From NCBI GenBank assembly GCA_051883735.1, contig JBJEUH010000163.1, positions 1 to 14,543 on the forward strand: 14,543 nt of DNA, given 5' to 3'. The DNA is from Ventricola sp051883735. GTDB lineage: Bacteria > Bacillota > Clostridia > Christensenellales > Aristaeellaceae. The notes under the pieces were generated by a model. The model saw only the letters and a program-made list of their open reading frames with translations, ran no database searches and was not told the DNA's origin. This document shows, one piece after another, positions 7,349-12,026 of the stretch. Positions within the stretch are counted from its first letter, which is position 1. Every line of letters starts with the position of its first letter. The position numbers and the translations under genes were made by a program.

Positions 7349-7377
7349 AGTGTATCATACTTTTCCATCACCTGCAA
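7349..7377 (-). promoter_or_regulatory. Promoter of the membrane glycosyltransferase gene
   Basis: TTGCAG (7377-7372), a 17-bp spacer and TACACT (7354-7349) on the minus strand, about 67 bp upstream of the preferred GTG start. It lies after the terminator of the upstream ANTAR gene, so the two genes are separate units. Confidence 0.65.
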
Positions 7378-7453
7378 TTCCATGGGCAATCAAACCTGCA
7401 AGGTGCTGCGCATCCTGCAGCGCTGTGCCCAAGGCTGCATCTGCTCAGAAAGA

Positions 7454-7491
7454 GAAAAACAGCCCCATTTCCGCTTTCGGAAACGGGGCTG
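7454..7491 (-). terminator. Terminator of the ANTAR regulator gene
   Basis: On the minus strand CAGCCCCGTTTCCG (7491-7478) pairs with CGGAAATGGGGCTG (7473-7460) with one G-T pair and a four-base loop, followed by TTTTTC. It starts nine bases past the stop codon. Confidence 0.92.
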
Positions 7492-7499
7492 CCGTGTAT

Positions 7500-8066
7500 T
7501 CAGCTTGCGATCTCCACGCTGTCAAGGATCTCCTGCGCCACATCCACGATGCGGCGGCCGGTGTCCATGCTCTTCTTCTGCATTCGGTAGTGCGCCTCGC
7601 TCTCGGAGAGATGCAGCGCATCCATCAGGCGGCCCTTCGCGCGCTCGATCACCTTGCGCTCGGCCAGCTGCCGCTCCAGCTTCTGGGCCTTCTGCTCAAG
7701 CGCCTGCATCCGGCCCGCGCAGTAGCACATCGTGCGCACGGCCTGAATCAGCGCGTCCTGGCTGATGGGATTGTGCAGCGTCAGCACCTGCGCGCCGTCC
7801 AGCTCTGCGGGGTCGTAGTCGCCCGGCACGATCATCATGACGCCGGCGGCGTCCGCCTTCCTGGCCAATTCGGCGCCGGTCATGTCCGGCAGCCGCCAGC
7901 TGGTCAGCAGCAGCGCCTGCTCGTCTTCAAGCGCCGCAAGCGCCTCCTCGCCCGTGCTGAGCACGGCGTTGGGCACGATCTGCGCGGTGGCAAGGATATC
8001 CCGGAGCTTCATGGCAACCCCATGCGGGGCGGCAATCAGAAGGCGGCTGGCATACGGCTCTGTCAT
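7500..8066 (-). CDS. ANTAR-domain transcription antitermination regulator with degenerate receiver domain
   Basis: 188 residues. Residues 1-115 look like a response-regulator receiver fold; a coiled-coil linker follows at ~118-137 and a C-terminal ANTAR domain at ~130-183 (ERKVIERAKGRLM, then EAHYRMQKKSMDTGRRIVDVAQEIL). ANTAR domains bind paired hexaloop hairpins in leader RNAs and prevent termination. The receiver lacks the expected key residues: the acidic pair is replaced (LLIAAPHG), the phosphoacceptor position reads SWRLPD with Ser56 instead of Asp, and the usual KP lysine is Asn99 (HNP). It is therefore probably not controlled by ordinary phosphorylation. The chosen ATG 8066-8064 has GGGAG nine bases upstream; a start at 8096 is possible. 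No cognate kinase gene is adjacent. Confidence 0.9.
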   Translation of the reverse strand: MTEPYASRLLIAAPHGVAMKLRDILATAQIVPNAVLSTGEEALAALEDEQALLLTSWRLPDMTGAELARKADAAGVMMIVPGDYDPAELDGAQVLTLHNPISQDALIQAVRTMCYCAGRMQALEQKAQKLERQLAERKVIERAKGRLMDALHLSESEAHYRMQKKSMDTGRRIVDVAQEILDSVEIAS

Positions 8067-8133
8067 GGTCTGCATCTCCCATCCGGATTCACGCATTCCG
8101 CTTGACGCGGCGCTCTTTCGCGTTGATGCCGAT

Positions 8134-8162
8134 ATTATACCAACTGTCCCTCAAATTGGCAA
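8134..8162 (-). promoter_or_regulatory. Promoter of the ANTAR regulator gene
   Basis: TTGCCA (8162-8157), a 17-bp spacer and consensus TATAAT (8139-8134) on the minus strand. The predicted start near 8127 gives a leader of about 60 nt. Upstream of the -35, bases 8165-8255 are strikingly AT-rich with A/T tracts compared with the GC-rich flanks, and could act as an UP-element-like region. Confidence 0.8.
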
Positions 8163-8262
8163 GATGAAATTGACGTTATCCATGTTTTTTCTTGCACTTT
8201 TACGATTTTTTACGCGTATATTGTGCATTTTTCGAATGATAACGATGGTGCATCTGTTTTTC

Positions 8263-9390
8263 TCAGCATGAGGCGGTCATTTTTCCCACAGCCCGCGCCA
8301 GCGCGAGCACGTCCTCGCGCATGTTGTACAGGCCCGGGCTCACGCGCACGGCGCCGCTGTCGAGCGTCCCCAGAAACCGATGCACGCCCGGCGCGCAGTG
8401 CAGCCCGCCGCGCACGGCGATGCCCGCCCGGTTCATCATCGCCGCCGTCTCCTGCGAGCCCACGCCCGTCACGTTGAAGCTCACCAGCGACGCGCCCGGG
8501 CGCGTATACACGCGCACGCCGCGCATGTTCATCAGCTCCTCGCGCAGCAGATCGCAGAGGCGGACGATATGCGCGTGCGTTTCGTCCATGTGCGCAAGCG
8601 CCTCGTTCATGCCTGCCGCCAGCCCGGCGATGCCCGGCAGGTTGAGCGTGCCGGACTCCAGGCAGTCGGGCATCATCCTGGGCTGGAACATGCTCTCGGA
8701 CGCGGAGCCGGTGCCGCCCTGGCGCAGCGGCGCGACGTTCACGCCCTCGCGCACCCACAGCGCGCCTGTGCCGTGCGGTCCGAGCAGCCCCTTGTGCCCC
8801 GGCATCGCCAGCAGATCGCAGCCCCAGGCCTTCGGCGCAAGCGGCAGATGGCCCGCGGTCTGCGCGCAGTCCAGCAGCAGCAGCGCGCCATGCCGCCTGC
8901 ACACCTGGCCCACGGCCTGCACATCCTGCGGCGTGCCCAGCACGTTGGACATGTGCGTCATGACGACGAGCCGGGTGCGCGGGAGCATGGCGCGCTCGAT
9001 CTCCTGCGCCTGAATCTGCCCCTGCGCGTCCGGCGGCACGAGCGTCAGCGTGATCACGCCGCTGCGCGAGAGCTCGGACAGCGGGCGCAGCACGGAGTTG
9101 TGCTCCAGCAGCGTGGAGACCACGTGATCCCCGGTGCGCACGACGCCGTGGATGGCCATATTCAGCGCGTCGGTCGCATTCTGGCAGAACGCCACGCGCG
9201 ACGCGTCGGTCTCGCCCAGCATCTGCGCCGTGCTCTCCCGGCAGCGCTCGACGATGCGCCCCGCGGCCAGCGAGAGCGCATGGCCCGCCCTTCCGGGGTT
9301 TGCGCCGCAGTTTTCCAGCGCGGCCGCCATCGCCCGCACCGTCTCCCGCGGCTTGGGAAAGCTGGTTGCCGCGTTGTCCAGATAGATCAT
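8263..9390 (-). CDS. Cysteine desulfurase family protein (class V aminotransferase fold, TIGR01977-like)
   Basis: 375 residues. A PLP enzyme related to NifS/SufS that would take sulfur (or selenium) from cysteine (or selenocysteine) as an enzyme-bound persulfide. Visible residues: N-terminus MIYLDNAATSFPKP; His97 in LLEHNSVLRP; Asp174 and Gln177 in LLLDCAQTAG; the PLP lysine Lys200 in AMPGHKG; and a candidate catalytic Cys332 in RGGLHCAPG. The MIYLDNAATSFPKP start and NCGANPGRAGHA wording fit the EGC-4 subgroup rather than housekeeping IscS or SufS. ATG 9390-9388 has a perfect AAGGAGG six bases upstream, so the longer open frame to 9447 is not used. It is divergent from the DUF3343 gene, a frequent partner, and no SufU/IscU scaffold is nearby. 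Confidence 0.92.
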   Translation of the reverse strand: MIYLDNAATSFPKPRETVRAMAAALENCGANPGRAGHALSLAAGRIVERCRESTAQMLGETDASRVAFCQNATDALNMAIHGVVRTGDHVVSTLLEHNSVLRPLSELSRSGVITLTLVPPDAQGQIQAQEIERAMLPRTRLVVMTHMSNVLGTPQDVQAVGQVCRRHGALLLLDCAQTAGHLPLAPKAWGCDLLAMPGHKGLLGPHGTGALWVREGVNVAPLRQGGTGSASESMFQPRMMPDCLESGTLNLPGIAGLAAGMNEALAHMDETHAHIVRLCDLLREELMNMRGVRVYTRPGASLVSFNVTGVGSQETAAMMNRAGIAVRGGLHCAPGVHRFLGTLDSGAVRVSPGLYNMREDVLALARAVGKMTASC

Positions 9391-9542
9391 GCCATTCCTC
9401 CTTGGGGATGAGCTCCCGCGCCCCTTCTTCCGCTTCGCAGCGCACAAACGCGCCGGGCAGGGCTGAACCCGCCGCCGTCAGGCCGCATATGGTAGAGTAT
9501 ATGAGAGGGCCGCCGAAAGGTAGACCCGGGGAGGGAACGATC
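9391..9542. promoter_or_regulatory. Divergent promoter region between desulfurase and DUF3343 genes
   Basis: A 152-bp intergenic region. The only AT-rich patch is 9486-9503, with CATAT at one end and ATATG at the other. It offers TAGAGT (9493-9498, preceded by TGG) as a plus-strand -10 and TATACT (9501-9496) as an overlapping minus-strand -10. Neither has a good -35 at 16-18 bp. Both genes may be driven from this shared patch. Confidence 0.4.
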
Positions 9543-9815
9543 ATGCAATCATCCTTTGGCATTGCCTCCTTCCGCTCGCGCACGCAGGTGCTGCGTCTGG
9601 AGGATGCGCTGCGCCGCGCGGGGCTGTCTGCCGGCGTGATCTCTACGCCGCGCGAGGTCGCGATGGGCTGCGGCTTGTCGGTACGCTTTGAGCTTGCGGA
9701 GCTTTCTCAGGTGATGGCGGTCTACCGCCGGCTGAACCCCGGCGCGTTGATCGGGTTTTATCGGGTGGACGATTACGGCACGCGGCAGATTCGCCTGACG
9801 CCGATCAAAAGTTGA
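9543..9815 (+). CDS. DUF3343 protein, putative Se/S carrier-like
   Basis: 90 residues, a full-length small single-domain protein of the DUF3343 type (PF11823, described as putative Se/S carrier protein-like). The family signature is visible: a start GIASFRSRTQVLRLEDAL, then VISTPREVAMGCGLSVRF, with one conserved cysteine, Cys43, in the GCGLS segment. That cysteine is the expected persulfide/perselenide carrier site; the role is family knowledge plus inference. GGGAGGG lies at proper spacing before ATG 9543. It is divergent from the cysteine-desulfurase-like gene, and the pair suggests a donor enzyme and its acceptor. The gene is followed at once by a strong terminator, so it is monocistronic. 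Confidence 0.88.
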   Translation: MQSSFGIASFRSRTQVLRLEDALRRAGLSAGVISTPREVAMGCGLSVRFELAELSQVMAVYRRLNPGALIGFYRVDDYGTRQIRLTPIKS

Positions 9816-9822
9816 CCGCCGC

Positions 9823-9851
9823 CATGCCGCCCGCGCGGCGGCATGCTTTTT
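9823..9851 (+). terminator. Terminator of the DUF3343 gene
   Basis: CATGCCGCC (9823-9831) pairs with GGCGGCATG (9837-9845), a perfect nine-base-pair stem with a five-base loop, then CTTTTT. It starts seven bases past the stop codon. Confidence 0.93.
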
Positions 9852-9861
9852 CGCTACCTGC

Positions 9862-9891
9862 TTGCCTTTTTTTCCCCTGTGCCGCTATAAT
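9862..9891 (+). promoter_or_regulatory. Promoter of nth
   Basis: TTGCCT (9862-9867), an 18-bp spacer and consensus TATAAT (9886-9891), about 30 bp before the ATG. It follows the terminator of the previous gene directly. Confidence 0.75.
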
Positions 9892-9920
9892 AAAGCCATC
9901 ACGGAAAAGGGGCGGTTTTC

Positions 9921-10562
9921 ATGTCTGCTGCATTTGATTCCATCCTGGCGGAGCTCGAGCGCCTGTACCCCGACGCCAGGCCCGCGCTGCACTTTGCCAA
10001 TCCCTATCAGCTGCTCGTGGCGGTCATCCTCTCCGCCCAGTGCACGGACGTGAAGGTGAACATGGTCACGCCCGCGCTCTTTGCGGCCTATCCCGACGCG
10101 CATGCGCTGGCCCAGGCCGATCCGCTCGACGTGGAGCCGCTCATCAAGACCTGCGGCCTGTACCACAACAAGGCCAAAAACCTCGTCGCCACGGCGCGCG
10201 CGCTGGTGGAGAACTACGGCGGCGAGGTGCCCGCCGACCACGAGAAGCTGACGCAGCTTCCCGGCGTGGGCCGCAAGACGGCGAACGTCGTGATGAGCTG
10301 CGCGTTCGGCGCGGACGCGATCGCGGTGGACACGCACGTCTTCCGCGTCTCCAACCGCCTGGGTCTGGCGGACGCGAACGACGTGCTCAAGACCGAGCAG
10401 CAGCTGATGGAAAACATCCCCAGGGAGAAGTGGAGCCGCGCGCACCACTGGATCATCTTCCACGGCAGGCGCGTGTGCGCTGCGCGAAAGCCCGCATGCG
10501 AGAGCTGCACGCTTTCGCCCTGGTGCGAGTACGCAAACGGCAACCCCAAGGGCAAAAAATGA
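9921..10562 (+). CDS. nth: Endonuclease III, base-excision-repair DNA glycosylase/AP lyase
   Basis: 213 residues, the usual length. Removes oxidised pyrimidines and nicks the abasic site. The helix-hairpin-helix is LPGVGRK at 113-119, with catalytic Lys119; the catalytic aspartate is Asp137 in VDTHVFRVSNRLG. The C-terminal [4Fe-4S] loop is intact: Cys186, Cys193, Cys196 and Cys202 in the C-x6-C-x2-C-x5-C spacing. The N-terminal LLVAVILSAQCTDVKVN also matches the family. ATG 9921 has AAGGGG upstream. It is a single-gene unit with its own promoter and a terminator beginning immediately after the stop codon. Confidence 0.97.
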   Translation: MSAAFDSILAELERLYPDARPALHFANPYQLLVAVILSAQCTDVKVNMVTPALFAAYPDAHALAQADPLDVEPLIKTCGLYHNKAKNLVATARALVENYGGEVPADHEKLTQLPGVGRKTANVVMSCAFGADAIAVDTHVFRVSNRLGLADANDVLKTEQQLMENIPREKWSRAHHWIIFHGRRVCAARKPACESCTLSPWCEYANGNPKGKK

Positions 10563-10584
10563 GCGGCCGGCCGGCCGCTTTTTT
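10563..10584 (+). terminator. Primary terminator of nth
   Basis: The self-complementary GCGGCCGG/CCGGCCGC at 10563-10578 is followed by six T residues. The stem starts on the base after the TGA stop codon. Confidence 0.85.
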
Positions 10585-10593
10585 CGTGGATCG

Positions 10594-10612
10594 AAAACCG
10601 CATCGGTTTTTT
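10594..10612. terminator. Second tandem hairpin after nth
   Basis: AAAACCG-CAT-CGGTTTT followed by TT (10594-10612). The A-tract on one side and T-tract on the other give it terminator form on both strands. The stem is shorter than that of its neighbours. Confidence 0.6.
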
Positions 10613-10633
10613 AGCGCGCGCAGCGCGCTTTTT
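10613..10633 (+). terminator. Third tandem hairpin after nth
   Basis: AGCGCGC (10613-10619), loop GCA, GCGCGCT (10623-10629), then TTTT and CTT. It is a second good plus-strand terminator, directly abutting the previous hairpin. Confidence 0.7.
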
Positions 10634-10810
10634 CTTGTCCCTGCATGAACAGTTTTCACGTCCTTCCTGCATTTTTGTCTTCATTTTGCAGCTTACATGC
10701 AACCATTCCAAACCATTTATTCAAAAATCCGGGCTGAAAAGGCCTTGCAAAGCGCCTCGGTGAATTTTTGGAAAAGCTCAAATTTTTCTTTGTATTTCTG
10801 GAAAAATCTG
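10634..10810 (+). promoter_or_regulatory. AT-rich upstream region with phased direct repeats
   Basis: No gene is seen here on either strand. Two 11-bp direct repeats, TTTTTGGAAAA (10765-10775) and TTTCTGGAAAA (10795-10805), start exactly 30 bp apart and lie just upstream of the next promoter, at about -76 and -46 from its predicted start. They could be activator sites or curved A-tract DNA. The function is inference. Confidence 0.4.
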
Positions 10811-10839
10811 TGTACTTTTGGCCGCTTCCATGCTATAAT
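10811..10839 (+). promoter_or_regulatory. Extended -10 promoter of the 46-residue protein gene
   Basis: TGCTATAAT (10831-10839) is a consensus extended -10. The -35 at 17 bp is only TGTACT (10811-10816), as is common with an extended -10. A 10-bp direct repeat GGCCGCTTCC flanks it at 10820-10829 and 10870-10879, exactly 50 bp apart. The early transcript can form GCTCCGC/GCGGGGAGC at 10841-10858. Confidence 0.7.
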
Positions 10840-10916
10840 AGCTCCGCAAGCGGGGAGCGGGAACGACAAGGCCGCTTCCTCCACATCCTGCAGATTGATG
10901 AAAGTGAGGCATTCCT

Positions 10917-11057
10917 ATGCTGACTGTTCTTTTTGTGATCGCCGTGCTGTTCGGCGCCTCTTCCCTGCTCTCTCTGATCGATGGCCGCGTCACCTCCAGC
11001 GAGGTCGGCAGCTATCTGCACTACGAGTACAACGCGTCCATACTCTCCCGTCTGTAA
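10917..11057 (+). CDS. 46-residue putative single-pass membrane protein
   Basis: I do not recognise a family. ATG 10917 to TAA 11055-11057 encodes a hydrophobic N-terminal half (MLTVLFVIAVLFGASSLLSL) long enough for one membrane helix. A polar tail of ~26 residues follows, with Asp, Arg and several Tyr (DGRVTSSEVGSYLHYEYNAS). A cleavable signal sequence is less likely, since so little would remain. Evidence that it is a real gene: GAGG about nine bases before the ATG, an extended -10 promoter about 80 bp upstream, and a strong terminator 18 bases past the stop codon. It is therefore a self-contained unit. Small membrane regulators or accessory subunits have this form; no function is assigned. 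Confidence 0.7.
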   Translation: MLTVLFVIAVLFGASSLLSLIDGRVTSSEVGSYLHYEYNASILSRL

Positions 11058-11074
11058 GCAGCGTCACGTACATC

Positions 11075-11108
11075 AGGGGCTGTTCCATCGAAGGAACAGC
11101 CCCTTTTT
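11075..11108 (+). terminator. Terminator of the 46-residue protein gene
   Basis: AGGGGCTGTTCC (11075-11086), a six-base loop and GGAACAGCCCCT (11093-11104), then TTTT. It is a perfect 12-bp stem. The T-tract abuts the stop codon of the convergent AlkD-like gene, for which the hairpin has no T-tract in the other direction. Confidence 0.93.
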
Positions 11109-11797
11109 CATATCGGATTTTCTCTTCGGATCTTCAGCGCCCGCAGCGTCTCCTTGTGCTCCGGCAGCACCCGAAAGCTCTCCGTTGCCTTCTGGATCGC
11201 CTTGTTGTGCGTCCAGGGCTCCAGCCTTCTTTGCACAATGTACGGCAGCGCCGCGTCGTATTGCAGCGCAAGCGCCGTCGCGAAGTACCAGGCGACGGCC
11301 AGCCTGACATAGTAATCCTCGTGCCGCAGCGCCGCGACCATGTCCAGCTGTGCGGGATCAAACGCGTCCGCCAGAACCCACTGCATCAGGCAGTTCACCC
11401 CGAAGCGCACAGTATACGGGTGATCCGACGCGAGCCACGTCCGGATGCTGCGCATCAGCCGCGGCAGATCGGTCCTCAGGGCCTTGGGCGACAGCTGGTC
11501 ACAGGTCGCCCAGTTGTCCACGTACGGCAGGAAATCGTCAACCAGCGCGAGGCACCTGTCAAACTCCTTCTCCTGCGCAATGAGAAAGGCGTGGACCTGG
11601 TTTTCCTCAAAGAAGCGGTGCGGCAGCGCCGCCATAAAGTCCGCCGCCTCCTGTGTACCCCGCAGCTGCCGGGCAAGCCGGCGCAGCTGCGCCGTGCGCA
11701 CGCCGATGATTTTTTCCGGATCGATGCCCGGAATCAGCCTCCTCTGGAAATCCCGATAGGGGATGTCCTGCATGGAAAGAAGTCGTTCTTCAAGCAT
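11108..11797 (-). CDS. DNA alkylation repair protein, AlkD-like HEAT-repeat glycosylase
   Basis: 229 residues, typical for the DNA alkylation repair family (PF08713), which excises bulky or cationic N3/N7-alkylpurines. Family wording: MQDIPYRDFQRRLIPGI at 9-25, GVRTAQLRRLARQL at 32-45, HRFFEENQVHAFLI at 60-73 and VDNWATCDQLSPK at 93-105. By comparison with AlkD, Trp96 and Asp100 (W-x3-D), Arg131 and Trp170 fit the aromatic/acidic pocket residues; this assignment is by pattern, not alignment. ATG 11797-11795 has AAGGAGG eight bases upstream, so the longer open frame to 11893 is not used. No clear promoter is seen between it and the palindromic stretch upstream. It is convergent with the small membrane-protein gene. 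Confidence 0.9.
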   Translation of the reverse strand: MLEERLLSMQDIPYRDFQRRLIPGIDPEKIIGVRTAQLRRLARQLRGTQEAADFMAALPHRFFEENQVHAFLIAQEKEFDRCLALVDDFLPYVDNWATCDQLSPKALRTDLPRLMRSIRTWLASDHPYTVRFGVNCLMQWVLADAFDPAQLDMVAALRHEDYYVRLAVAWYFATALALQYDAALPYIVQRRLEPWTHNKAIQKATESFRVLPEHKETLRALKIRRENPI

Positions 11798-11875
11798 CGG
11801 CCTTTCCTCCTTGGGCTGCCGATCCAGGAAACCGGCATAGTCGCGCAAGCGCTCCTTGCCGTTTCCGACGCTCCA

Positions 11876-11906
11876 CCTGCCTTCATCCGCCACTGGCGGC
11901 GGCAGG
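11876..11906. repeat. Nested hairpin next to the solo repeat
   Basis: CCTGCC (11876-11881) pairs with GGCAGG (11901-11906), enclosing CCGCC-ACT-GGCGG (11887-11899). It lies upstream of the AlkD-like gene and abuts the repeat copy at 11911-11957. It may be part of that element or a leader hairpin. Confidence 0.5.
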
Positions 11907-11910
11907 CTTC

Positions 11911-11957
11911 GGTCCCAAACCCTGCAAGGGATTGCATCCCTTGACCCTTCTTTTTTT
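11911..11957 (-). repeat. Solo, diverged half-copy of the palindromic element at 3062-3373
   Basis: Read on the minus strand it is AAAGAAGGGTC, then the palindrome CAAGGGAT-GCA-ATCCCTTG (11943-11925), then GCAGGGTTTGGG. Both ends of the 312-bp element have the same order: AAGAAGGG, TC, a short palindrome, then GGC(A/G)GGG and T(T/A)TGGG. The flanking words are kept while the stem sequence differs with matched changes on both arms. A further hairpin GCGCCGC/GCGGCGC (11958-11976) separates it from the hydrogenase terminator. Confidence 0.6.
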
Positions 11958-11978
11958 GCGCCGCATCAGGCGGCGCTG

Positions 11979-12008
11979 CAAAAGGGCCCTGCGATTGCAG
12001 GGCCCTTT
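11979..12008 (-). terminator. Terminator of the hydrogenase operon
   Basis: On the minus strand AAAGGGCCCTGC (12008-11997), loop AATC, GCAGGGCCCTTT (11992-11981), then TTGC. It is a perfect 12-bp stem starting 18 bases past the hndD stop codon. Confidence 0.92.
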
Positions 12009-12026
12009 GATCTGTGAATTTCCCGC

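Noticed and set aside
8067..8127. Possible ANTAR-target hexaloop in the regulator's own leader (GCG-AAAGAG-CGC)
   Set aside because: The loop has A at position 1 and G at position 4, but the stem is only three base pairs, there is no paired second hairpin and no terminator in the short leader.
8164..8271. 35-codon hydrophobic plus-strand frame (MKLTLSMFFLALLRFF...)
   Set aside because: The hydrophobicity follows from AT-rich, T-tract DNA upstream of the ANTAR promoter; the only ribosome-site candidate is a poor GGCAAG and it overlaps that promoter and the desulfurase gene end.
10646..10738. 30-codon plus-strand frame starting at ATGAACAG
   Set aside because: No ribosome site or promoter of its own, no recognisable character, and it lies in an AT-rich stretch after tandem terminators.
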